Shown here: piece by piece, positions 48,207-55,721 of the stretch
Layout: every line of letters begins with the position of its first letter
Numbering within the stretch: position 1 is the stretch's first letter
Origin: Allosphingosinicella deserti
Lineage (GTDB): Bacteria > Pseudomonadota > Alphaproteobacteria > Sphingomonadales > Sphingomonadaceae
DNA: 64,000 nucleotides
Direction: 5' to 3'
NCBI RefSeq assembly: GCF_003012735.1
Contig: NZ_PXYI01000008.1
Coordinates: forward strand, 62,001-126,000
Made by a program: the position numbers and the translations under genes
The notes under the pieces: model-generated
Database searches by the model: none
What the model saw: only the letters and a program-made list of their open reading frames with translations
What the model was told of the DNA's origin: nothing

Positions 48207-48992
48207 ATGCTCCTCAACGGAAAGACCGCTCTCGTTACCGGATCCACGTCGGGAATCGGCCTCGCCTGCGCCCAGGCGCTCGCCGCCGAGGGCGCGAACG
48301 TCGTCGTCAACGGCTTCGGCGACGAGGCCGCGATCGAGGAGATCCGCACGGGCCTTGCGGAGGCGAGCGGCGGCCAGGCGCTCTACAGCAATGCCGATCT
48401 CACCGACCCCGCCGCGATCGAACGGATGATCGATCAGGCCGCCGAGGCGTTCGGCGCGATCGACATCCTGATCAACAATGCCGGCATGCAGCATGTTGCG
48501 CCGATCGACCAATTCCCGCCCGATCAATGGGATCTGATCATCGCGCTCAATCTCTCCGCCGTCTTCCACACCACGCGGCTCGCCTTGCCGGCGATGAAGG
48601 CCAAGGGCTGGGGCAGGATCATCAACACCGCCTCCGCGCACAGCCTCGTCGCCAGCCCCAACAAGGCGCCCTATGTCGCGACCAAGCACGGCATCGCCGG
48701 CCTCACCAAGGCGGTGGCGCTGGAAACGGCGACGTCGGGCGTGACGGTGAACTGCATCAGCCCCGGCTATGTATGGACGCCGCTGGTCGAGAATCAAATC
48801 CCGGACACGATGAAGGCGAGAGGCCTCACCCGCGAGCAGGTGATGAACGACGTCCTGCTCGCGGCGCAGCCGACCAAGAAGTTCGTCACCGTGGATGAGG
48901 TCGCGGCCTTGGCCCTGTTCCTGTGCCGCGACGAAGCGGCCTCGATCACCGGTGCGAACCTGTCGATGGACGGCGGCTGGACTGCGGCCTGA
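48207..48992 (+). CDS. 3-hydroxybutyrate dehydrogenase
   Basis: A 261-residue SDR. The cofactor motif is TGSTSGIGLACAQAL, and the catalytic site is around SAHSLVASPNKAPYVATKHG (Ser, Tyr, Lys). The HBDH-specific ending is ITGANLSMDGGWTAA. It oxidises D-3-hydroxybutyrate to acetoacetate, the entry to polyhydroxybutyrate and ketone-body use. The start has AAGGA at a rather long distance. Confidence 0.93.
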   Translation: MLLNGKTALVTGSTSGIGLACAQALAAEGANVVVNGFGDEAAIEEIRTGLAEASGGQALYSNADLTDPAAIERMIDQAAEAFGAIDILINNAGMQHVAPIDQFPPDQWDLIIALNLSAVFHTTRLALPAMKAKGWGRIINTASAHSLVASPNKAPYVATKHGIAGLTKAVALETATSGVTVNCISPGYVWTPLVENQIPDTMKARGLTREQVMNDVLLAAQPTKKFVTVDEVAALALFLCRDEAASITGANLSMDGGWTAA

Positions 48993-49064
48993 CGGCCGAG
49001 GGGCAGGGTGGTCTTGTTCGCTTTGCGGCGTTGATCGCTTCGCAGCACGCCTTATGCTGGCGCC

Positions 49065-49715
49065 ATGACGTCCTTGTTCAGGCCGGTGCACGGCTCCTTG
49101 GTGCTCCTCCCGCTGCTGATGCTGCTCTCCGCCTGTGCGGCGGAGCGTACCGGGCCCGCCGAAGCGGTGCCGCAGGTCGATCAGGCGTGGCGCACGGTCG
49201 CGACCGAGACGGATCGTGCCCGCATCCGCGGCTGGCGCGACGCCTGGCTGGACGCGCTGCAAAAGGCCCGCACCGCCGGGCACGGCAATCAGATCGTGGC
49301 CGAAGGCCGGCTGCTCGTTCCCGATGCGGCGCTCGGCCAGGCGTCGCCGCCGGCGGGCGACTATCGCTGCCGGGTGATCAAGCTCGGCGCCAAAAGCGAG
49401 GGCTTGCTCGATTACGTCACCTATCCCCCGTTTCGCTGCCGCATCGGCGCCGGCGAGAGGAATCGCGATTTCACCAAGCTGACCGGCTCGCAGCGTCCGA
49501 TCGGGCGGCTGTTCCCGGACAGCGATCAGCGCATGATCTTCCTCGGCACGCTCCAGCTCGGCGACGAGGAGGGGACGCTGCGCTACGGCCATGACGAGGA
49601 TCGGGCGCTCGCCGGGCTCCTGGAGCGTATCGACGATCGCCGCTGGCGTCTCGTTTTCCCCCGTCCCCATTTCGAATCGCTCGTCGACGTGATCGAGCTG
49701 ATCCCCGAGGAGTGA
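49065..49715 (+). CDS. DUF4893-like lipoprotein
   Basis: A 216-residue exported lipoprotein (LLMLLSACAA; Cys near residue 24). It carries a DUF4893-like pattern: WRTVATETDRARIRGWRDAW, GDYRCRVIKLG with Cys, and LDYVTYPPFRCRI. The function is unknown. It lies 5 nt upstream of the M20 peptidase start and is probably co-transcribed. Confidence 0.8.
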   Translation: MTSLFRPVHGSLVLLPLLMLLSACAAERTGPAEAVPQVDQAWRTVATETDRARIRGWRDAWLDALQKARTAGHGNQIVAEGRLLVPDAALGQASPPAGDYRCRVIKLGAKSEGLLDYVTYPPFRCRIGAGERNRDFTKLTGSQRPIGRLFPDSDQRMIFLGTLQLGDEEGTLRYGHDEDRALAGLLERIDDRRWRLVFPRPHFESLVDVIELIPEE

Positions 49716-49720
49716 TCGAC

Positions 49721-51040
49721 ATGCGCACTGTTCTGCTCACCGCGTCCGCGGCATTCCTGGCGCTCGCCACCCCTGCTCTGGCCGATCCGCTTGCCGATCA
49801 GGTCCGCGCCGACATGCCGTCGCTGATGACCATCTACCGCGATCTGCATGCCAATCCAGAGCTCAGCATGCAGGAGGTGAAGAGCGCGGCGAAGCTTGCC
49901 GCCGAGGCGAAGAAGCTCGGCTTCGACGTCACCACCGGTGTCGGCAAGACGGGTGTCGTCGCAGTGATGAAGAACGGCCCCGGCCCGGTTTTGCTGATCC
50001 GCGCCGACATGGACGGGCTCCCGGTGATCGAGCAGACTGGCCTTGCCTTCGCCTCCAAGGTGCGCGGAACGAGCATGGCCGGGGTGGAGAGCGGCGTGAT
50101 GCATGCCTGCGGCCACGACACCCACATGACCGCCTGGATCGGCGTCGCGCGACGGTTGGCCGCGATGAAGGATCGCTGGTCCGGAACCCTGGTCATGATC
50201 GGCCAGCCGGGCGAGGAGATCGGCACCGGCGCCAAGGCGATGCTCGACGACGGGCTCTATACCCGCTTTCCCAAGCCCACCCACGCACTCGCCTTCCACG
50301 ACAGCGCCGGTCTTCCGGCGGGCGTGGTCGGCTATTCGGTCGGGCCCGCGCTTGCCAATGTCGACAGCGTCGACATCCTGGTGAAGGGCATTGGCGGCCA
50401 CGGTGCCTATCCGCACACCACCAAGGATCCGATCGTCCTTGCCAGCCGGATCGTGACGGCCTTGCAGACCTTGGTCAGCCGGGAGGTCGATCCGCAGGAG
50501 CCGGCCGTCGTCACCGTCGGCAGCTTCCATGCCGGCGCCAAGCACAACATCATCTCGGACGAGGCAACCTTGTTGCTCACGGTCCGCTCCTACACGGACG
50601 AGACCCGCAAGATCCTGCTCGACGGCATCCGCCGGATCGTCGAGGGCGAGGCGATCGCCGCCGGCATGCCGAAGGATCGCATGCCGATCGTCACCCACAA
50701 GATGGGCGAATATACGCCGGCGACCTACAATACCGACAAGCTCACCGCTGACACCGCCGCCTTGCTCACCAGCCGCTTCGGCGCCGAGCGCGTGCTCAAG
50801 ACCAAGCCGGTGATGGGCGGCGAGGATTTCAGCCGTTTCCATCTCGCCGACAAGAGCATCGAGAGCATGATCTTCTGGGTCGGCGGCGTCCCCCAGGCGC
50901 AGTGGGACAAGGCCAATGGCGATCCCGCCAAACTGCCCAGTCTCCACAGCCCATTCTGGGCGCCCGAGGCCGAGGCGGTGATCTCGACGGCGACGGAGGG
51001 GCTGGTTACCGGCGCGCTCGGCGTGCTCGGCAAGAAATAG
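49721..51040 (+). CDS. Exported M20-family amidohydrolase
   Basis: A 439-residue peptidase-like enzyme with a signal peptide (TVLLTASAAFLALATPALA). Metal-binding blocks are IRADMDGLPV, HACGHDTHMTAWIG, GQPGEEIGTGAKAM and GGEDFSRF, as in the M20D family (IAA-amino-acid hydrolase or hippurate hydrolase-like). I start at 49721 because GAGGAG precedes it; an overlapping GTG at 49712 is a weaker choice. Confidence 0.92.
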   Translation: MRTVLLTASAAFLALATPALADPLADQVRADMPSLMTIYRDLHANPELSMQEVKSAAKLAAEAKKLGFDVTTGVGKTGVVAVMKNGPGPVLLIRADMDGLPVIEQTGLAFASKVRGTSMAGVESGVMHACGHDTHMTAWIGVARRLAAMKDRWSGTLVMIGQPGEEIGTGAKAMLDDGLYTRFPKPTHALAFHDSAGLPAGVVGYSVGPALANVDSVDILVKGIGGHGAYPHTTKDPIVLASRIVTALQTLVSREVDPQEPAVVTVGSFHAGAKHNIISDEATLLLTVRSYTDETRKILLDGIRRIVEGEAIAAGMPKDRMPIVTHKMGEYTPATYNTDKLTADTAALLTSRFGAERVLKTKPVMGGEDFSRFHLADKSIESMIFWVGGVPQAQWDKANGDPAKLPSLHSPFWAPEAEAVISTATEGLVTGALGVLGKK

Positions 51041-51043
51041 GGG

Positions 51044-51403
51044 TCAGTCGCCGAGCGCCCTGCGGATCGCGTCGGCGAGATCGGTGGAGCGGTACGGCTT
51101 GGTGACCAGCGGCACGTCGCTATAGGCCGGCGCCCGTCCGGCCGAGCCGTAGCCCGTCGTGAAGATGAAGGGACGGCCGCGCGCGCGGAGCGTCTCCGCT
51201 ACCGGACTGCTGTCGACCCCGTTCAGGTTGATGTCGAGCAAGGCGAGGTCGAACGGAATCGTCTCGACGACCTTCAGTGCCTCGGGCAGCGCGGTTGCCG
51301 TGGCGACAATGTCGCAGCCCAGCTCCTCGAGCATGTCCTCGGCCATCATCGCGATGATCGCTTCGTCCTCCACCAGGAGGATCCGAATTCCCTCGATCGC
51401 CAT
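51044..51403 (-). CDS. Single-domain response regulator
   Basis: A 119-residue receiver with no output domain. Phospho-acceptor Asp57 is in LALLDINLNG, the acidic pocket is in VEDEAII, and the switch Lys102 is in LVTKPY. FTTGYG is typical of receivers partnered with HWE/HisKA_2 kinases. It is 193 nt downstream of the prephenate dehydratase on the same strand, and whether it belongs to that operon is open. No kinase is adjacent; the orphan kinase at 6136 is one candidate. Confidence 0.9.
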   Translation of the reverse strand: MAIEGIRILLVEDEAIIAMMAEDMLEELGCDIVATATALPEALKVVETIPFDLALLDINLNGVDSSPVAETLRARGRPFIFTTGYGSAGRAPAYSDVPLVTKPYRSTDLADAIRRALGD

Positions 51404-51596
51404 TCCTCACTCCCCGCGGCCCGGCGACCTTCTGCGTGCTCGCCGGCTGCCGGGCAAGCTCCTCGACATCCCGCTGCCGTTCGCGCGTACCCGTTTGCGG
51501 GCGACCGCCTGTCTCTCTCTCTCTGAACGGTGACCAGGGCAAAAAGTGGCGCGCCGCACGAAAAATCGAGGAGGCGTCCCGACCCTCATCTTCCGG

Positions 51597-52124
51597 CTAT
51601 TTCCGGGCGATGACCGCAAAGCGGGTGGCATTGTCGGGATCGTCCTGCATGTCGGCCACCAGGATCGACAGTCCGTACGCGGTGGCAGCCGCTTCCGAGG
51701 CGAGCACCGCGCGGTCCCGGGTGGCGAGATCGCGCGCGGCGACGGCGGTGTTGGCTGCAGGCTCCGCTTCCAGGCCGAGTGCCGCCACTTTCTCCGCGCA
51801 TTGCAGCAGCGCGACGGGGTGGCTGCGCACCAGCTTCACGTCCTCGATGGCGACGCCGGGGAGGGCCAGCAGGTGCATCCGGACCGGCAAAGCGCGTTCC
51901 TCGACCACGCGCACGCCGCTTGTCGCGATCAGCTCCGCGACCCCGTCGACCGGCCCTGCGCGGCTGTTCTCAACCGGGAGCACGCCGCGCTCCGCATCGC
52001 CGGACGCGACCGCGCGCGCGACGTCCTCGAACGTGTCGAGCGGCGCGAGGTCGCAGCCTGGACAGAAGGACAGCGCGGCCTGGTGCCCGAACGCGCCCGG
52101 CGCCCCTTGATAGGCGACCTTCAC
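51597..52124 (-). CDS. pheA: Prephenate dehydratase, catalytic domain only
   Basis: A 175-residue PDT. Family signs are VAYQGAPGAFGHQAA, LPVENSRAGPV, the SHPVALLQC block, and the catalytic TRF triplet (167-169) in NATRFAVIARK. It then stops: there is no ACT domain, so the usual Phe-binding control is missing. A GTG start overlaps the CM–DAHP synthase stop (GTGA). It converts prephenate to phenylpyruvate and is probably in one mRNA with the upstream fusion and the Phe-rich leader. Downstream sequence (51404-51596) is too short to hold an ACT remnant. Confidence 0.9.
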   Translation of the reverse strand: MKVAYQGAPGAFGHQAALSFCPGCDLAPLDTFEDVARAVASGDAERGVLPVENSRAGPVDGVAELIATSGVRVVEERALPVRMHLLALPGVAIEDVKLVRSHPVALLQCAEKVAALGLEAEPAANTAVAARDLATRDRAVLASEAAATAYGLSILVADMQDDPDNATRFAVIARK

Positions 52125-53896
52125 GCCGCGTCCGAGCGCCGCCGCGCCGCGTGGCCGACCAGAGCGGCAACCTCGACCGCCACTTCCAGCGCCTGGGGCG
52201 GGTTGAGCCGTGGGTCGCAATGGCTGAGGTAGCGGCGGCCAAGCTCGCCGGCTCCGCTGCACGCCTGCCCGCCGAGGCATTCGGTAACGTCGCTGCCGGT
52301 CATCTCCAGGTGGATGCCGCCGGGACGGACGCCTTCCGCCGCCGCAACCTCGAAGAAGGTCCGGGTCTCGGAGAGGATGTCGGCGAGCAGCCGGGTCTTG
52401 ACCCCGTGCAGGACCGTGCCGTTGCCGTGCATCGGATCGATCGACCAGATCGCCTTGCGCTCGCCGCGCCGAACGGCGCGCATCAGCGGCGGAAGTGCCG
52501 AGGCGACCTTGTCGGCGCCGAAGCGGCCGATCAGCACCAGCCGGCCCGGCTCGTTGTCGGGATCGAGCAGGTCGATGAGCCGGAGAAGCTCGCCGGGATC
52601 CATGTTCGGCCCGCATTTGAGCCCGATCGGATTGGCGATCCCGCGCGCATATTCGACATGGGCGCCCCCCAACGCCCGGGTGCGCTCGCCGATCCAGACC
52701 ATGTGCCCGGATCCGGCCCAGGGGCGGCCGGTCTCCGCGTCGCGGCGGGTGAGCGCCTGTTCGTAGTGAAGCAGCAACGCCTCGTGACTCGCGAACACCA
52801 TGTCGCGGCCGCGCTCGGCAAGGCGGTAGGCGCCGAGCAGGGTCAGCGTCGCGCGCGCCTGCTCATAGGCCTCGATCAGCCGCTCCGCCTCCGGGGCACG
52901 GCTGGCGAGCGTGAAGGCGCGGCCGTTCACGGCATCGCCGCGATAGCTCGGCAGCGTGATTCCAGCCTCGGTCTCGATACCGGCGGAACGTGGCTTGGCG
53001 AACTGGCCGGCGGCGCGTGCCACGTGCACCACGGAAGGGCCTGCCGAAGCGATCATGCTGCCCATGCCGAGCAGAAGCTGCTCGTCGCGGCGGACTTTCT
53101 CCGGGCTGAACTCGGCGAAACTCTCGGCGCAGTCGCCGCCCTGGACGAGGAACGCCTCGCCCTCCGCCACGCGGGCAAGCCGCGCCTTGAGCGCCATGAC
53201 CTCCCCGAACGGGACCAGGTGCGGGCGCCGAGCGAGACTTTGCTCGATGTCGGCGAGCGCAGCGGCATCGGGATAGACCGGCATCTGCGCAGCGGGCCGG
53301 CTGCGCCAGCTGTCCGCAGACCAGTCCTGTTTGGTCTCCTCGGTGCTCTCGCCCGTCTCGATGGTGTCGCCCGGCGCCATTCGCCCGACGGCGTAGCCGA
53401 TTGTCTCGCCGTGCATGCCGCGGACGATGTCGAAGACGACGAGGCCGTCCGCTTCTCCGGCGCAGAGCGGTGTGCCGAGCACCGCGATAACCTCCGCCTC
53501 GCGCGCCAGGCGCAGCGCGTCCGCCCGCGCATCGACGCGGCGGACCGGGAATGCGGTACCGAAATGATCGCGCACCTGCCCGTCGAGCCCGTCCGGGATC
53601 TCCTGGCCGCACAGGATGATCTCGGTGCGCGCCTGCGCCTGGAGCGTGTGCGCCATCAGTTCGCGCCAGATCAGCGCCACCGCGTCCGGCGGCGTGTGCG
53701 CGGCGCGCGCCTGCAGGCGGGCGATCACTTCGGCCTGGCGGCGCGGGCGGAGCTTCAGCAGGCCGTCCTGGCCGTCGCCCTTGGCGGCTGCAATGGCAGC
53801 GGAAGCGGCGAGGCGGCGTTCGATGAGGTCGAGGATCTGGTCGTCGAGGGAGTCGATTTCGGCGCGGAGCGCGCTCAGACGGTCACGATCGGGCAT
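52121..53896 (-). CDS. Chorismate mutase–class II DAHP synthase fusion
   Basis: A 591-residue multi-domain protein. Residues 1-88 are AroQ-type chorismate mutase (LSALRAEIDSLDDQILDLIE, then RPRRQAEV). Residues 90-175 resemble the extra segment of alphaproteobacterial mutases (VRDHFGTAFPV) and have no known role. Residues 190-590 are class II DAHP synthase with metal-site Cys256 (QGGDCAE), Arg294, His490 (DPMHGN), Glu531 and Asp561 (CDPRLN). The mutase makes prephenate, and the synthase starts the shikimate route. In mycobacteria the two are separate proteins that form a complex; here they are one chain. Confidence 0.93.
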   Translation of the reverse strand: MPDRDRLSALRAEIDSLDDQILDLIERRLAASAAIAAAKGDGQDGLLKLRPRRQAEVIARLQARAAHTPPDAVALIWRELMAHTLQAQARTEIILCGQEIPDGLDGQVRDHFGTAFPVRRVDARADALRLAREAEVIAVLGTPLCAGEADGLVVFDIVRGMHGETIGYAVGRMAPGDTIETGESTEETKQDWSADSWRSRPAAQMPVYPDAAALADIEQSLARRPHLVPFGEVMALKARLARVAEGEAFLVQGGDCAESFAEFSPEKVRRDEQLLLGMGSMIASAGPSVVHVARAAGQFAKPRSAGIETEAGITLPSYRGDAVNGRAFTLASRAPEAERLIEAYEQARATLTLLGAYRLAERGRDMVFASHEALLLHYEQALTRRDAETGRPWAGSGHMVWIGERTRALGGAHVEYARGIANPIGLKCGPNMDPGELLRLIDLLDPDNEPGRLVLIGRFGADKVASALPPLMRAVRRGERKAIWSIDPMHGNGTVLHGVKTRLLADILSETRTFFEVAAAEGVRPGGIHLEMTGSDVTECLGGQACSGAGELGRRYLSHCDPRLNPPQALEVAVEVAALVGHAARRRSDAA

Positions 53897-53972
53897 GTCT
53901 CTGTCTCACTGTCACCGCTCGGACGCGTGCGCATCGGGCACGCCTGGAGCGGATCTTTCGGCAATTGGAAGG

Positions 53973-54043
53973 AAAAAGCGGCTTCGGGGGTGAGACTCCG
54001 GCACGCCCTCAGGCGTACCGGCCCATAAACGAAGCGAAGCTGC
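53973..54043 (-). promoter_or_regulatory. Candidate attenuator of the Phe/aromatic operon
   Basis: On the minus strand, GCAGCTTCG (54035-54043) can pair with CGAAGCCGC (53978-53986; one mismatch), which is followed at once by TTTTT (53973-53977). This is a terminator-like layout. A second, stronger hairpin (10 bp with one G-T pair; 53998-54007 with 54012-54021) lies inside the loop and spans the leader stop codon. The left arm sits on leader codons 18-21, so a ribosome stalled at Phe codons would block it. The fold is by eye and needs checking. Confidence 0.55.
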
Positions 54044-54095
54044 CGAAACGGAAGGAGAGAGCCTCGAAGCGGGCGACGATCTGTCCGTTCTTCAT
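54009..54095 (-). CDS. Phe-rich leader peptide
   Basis: A 28-codon reading frame, MKNGQIVARFEALSF then RFGSFASFMGRYA. It has five Phe codons between codons 10 and 23 and a Tyr codon at 27. A textbook GGAAGGAGG ribosome site lies 5 nt before the ATG. It ends 112 nt upstream of the CM–DAHP synthase gene, between its own promoter and an attenuator-like hairpin. This is the layout of pheL-type leader peptides, in which ribosome stalling at Phe codons when charged Phe-tRNA is scarce prevents termination. It is too small for ordinary annotation. Confidence 0.85.
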   Translation of the reverse strand: MKNGQIVARFEALSFRFGSFASFMGRYA

Positions 54096-54133
54096 CTCTG
54101 CCTCCTTCCCGGCCCTGATTGGCCTATGACCCG

Positions 54134-54162
54134 AAATTGCCCTTGGGATCCCATTCTGTCAA
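54134..54162 (-). promoter_or_regulatory. Promoter of the leader/CM–DAHP synthase/pheA operon
   Basis: A perfect -35 TTGACA at 54157-54162 stands 17 nt from a weak -10-like CAATTT at 54134-54139. Start of transcription would be near 54127, about 32 nt before the leader ATG. The -10 is a guess; the -35 and spacing are the main support. Confidence 0.55.
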
Positions 54163-54270
54163 CAGACAAAGCGCTTCCCTGTCGTTCTTGTCTTGGATCC
54201 GAGCTCGTGACGCGCAGCAATTGCGCCATCCGTCACCGGAGGCGCGGGGAATTGGATCCCGCGGCAATGC

Positions 54271-54486
54271 CTACTCGCCTGGCTTGCGGCCACGCGCCTT
54301 GCGCGGCTTCCAGACGATCTTGCGGCCCTTGGGCTCGTGCCACCGGCCCGACGCCGTGCGGACGAGATCCACGCCGCAGGCGCCGCAGCGGCTGAAGAAA
54401 TAGCCGCGGTTCCACACTTCGCCGGGTTCGGCGGCATGGCGGCCGAGCCGGCACAGCAACGTTCTGGCACTTGTGAACAGCGGCAC
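54271..54486 (-). CDS. Small Cys-containing conserved protein
   Basis: A 71-residue basic protein: VPLFTSARTLLCRLGRHAAE, GEVWNRGYFFSRCGACGVDL and GRWHEPKGRKIVWKP. A CxxC (CGAC) and an earlier Cys/His (CRLGRH) suggest a half zinc ribbon. The GTG start at 54486 has GGAGG 9 nt before it. I believe similar small proteins occur in sphingomonads, but no function is known. It lies between the aldo/keto reductase gene and the leader promoter. Confidence 0.7.
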   Translation of the reverse strand: MPLFTSARTLLCRLGRHAAEPGEVWNRGYFFSRCGACGVDLVRTASGRWHEPKGRKIVWKPRKARGRKPGE

Positions 54487-54565
54487 TGAAATTTTCCTCC
54501 CGCGCCATGCTACGGCATCGCGGGCCCACTCATCAACCAAGCGGAACCGATCTCTGGCGCGTCGC

Positions 54566-55519
54566 TCAGCTCCGGGATGCGGCGTCGAGGCTGCGGAGCT
54601 GGTCGGGAGTGAGATCCAGCGCCATCGCCGGCAGCAATTCCTCCAATTGCTCGGGCGTTCGCGCGCTTGCGATCGGCGCGGCGACGGTGGGCTGCGACGC
54701 GAGCCAAGCAAGCGCGACCTGCGCCGGGGTGGCAGCCGCTTCGGTCGCGGTCGCATCGAGGGCATCGAGCACGGCGAAGCCGCGTGGAGTCCAGAAACGC
54801 TCCATCCGTCCGCCGCGGACGCTCTGCCCGAAGTCCTCGCGGCTGCGATATTTGCCGGTGAGGAAGCCGGAGGCGAGGCCGTAATAAGGCAGGATCGAAA
54901 GCCCCTCGGCGAGGCACAGCGGCTGCAGATCGGCCTCGACCTCCTCGCGCGCCATCAGATGATATTCGGGCTGGAGCACCTCGTAGCGCGCAAGCCCGAG
55001 CCGCGCGGAAAGATCCAGCGACTGTTTCAGGCGATCGGCCGTGAAGTTGGAGGCGCCGAGGGTGCCCACCTTGCCGGCTCGGACCAGAGTGTCGAAGGCG
55101 CGCAGGACGTCCTCGATCGGAGTCCCCGGATCGTCCTGGTGCGCATAATAGAGATCGATCGTCTCCACTCCGAGGCGCTTCAGCGATGCGTCGGCGGCGG
55201 CGGCGATCCGCGCCGGCGCGAGCTTCTCCCCACCTTCGCCCGCCAGCATGCCGACCTTGGTCGCGATCAGCACGTCCTTCTTGCCGCCGCGGCGGCGGAT
55301 CCACTCGCCGAGGATCGTCTCGCTCTCGCCGCCTTCATTGCCCTCGACCCAGGCCGAATAGACGTCGGCGGTGTCGATCATCATCCCACCGGCTTCGGCG
55401 AACCGATCGAGTATCCGGAACGACGTCTCCCGATCCGCGGTCCAGCCGAACACGTTGCCGCCGAGCACGAGCCGCGGCGTCGAAAGGGGGCTGCGGCCGA
55501 GCTGGCGTACGATGTTCAT
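54566..55519 (-). CDS. Aldo/keto reductase
   Basis: A 317-residue TIM-barrel NADPH reductase of the AKR family. Catalytic residues are in GGMMIDTADVYS (Asp, Tyr), ATKVG (Lys), and YYAHQDDP (His). The closing motif is WLASQPTVAAPIASARTPEQ. The start at 55519 fits the family. It is divergent from the sugar transferase gene with about 200 bp between; no functional link is evident. Confidence 0.92.
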   Translation of the reverse strand: MNIVRQLGRSPLSTPRLVLGGNVFGWTADRETSFRILDRFAEAGGMMIDTADVYSAWVEGNEGGESETILGEWIRRRGGKKDVLIATKVGMLAGEGGEKLAPARIAAAADASLKRLGVETIDLYYAHQDDPGTPIEDVLRAFDTLVRAGKVGTLGASNFTADRLKQSLDLSARLGLARYEVLQPEYHLMAREEVEADLQPLCLAEGLSILPYYGLASGFLTGKYRSREDFGQSVRGGRMERFWTPRGFAVLDALDATATEAAATPAQVALAWLASQPTVAAPIASARTPEQLEELLPAMALDLTPDQLRSLDAASRS

Positions 55520-55721
55520 GTGGGTCGCTCCGCGATGATGTTGGCGGCTTTTTCGCCAGGCAGGTTGGATTGGAAGGGGTCGCCCTTCTGACCGTGTAGA
55601 CGGCAATATGGGCGCCCGGGCCCGGCCGTCCAGCGATCAGCGCTCCCTTCACCGTTTATTTGTCAATTTGAGCGACACCGCGTGCCGTGTCGGAGAAGCT
55701 TACAACCAAGGCGACGGTGCG

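Noticed and set aside
47121-49670. 849-codon minus-strand frame extending the YpfJ peptidase gene upstream
   Set aside because: Only the last 309 codons resemble a protein family. The upstream part is antisense to the 3-hydroxybutyrate dehydrogenase and DUF4893 genes.
51510-51525. CT dinucleotide run (about seven repeats)
   Set aside because: Short, non-coding and isolated. It could be a slippage site, but nothing ties it to a function.
51404-51596. Possible ACT-domain remnant after the prephenate dehydratase
   Set aside because: 193 bp is too short for an ACT domain, and no frame shows ACT-like strands. The missing domain is not explained by a recent frameshift here.
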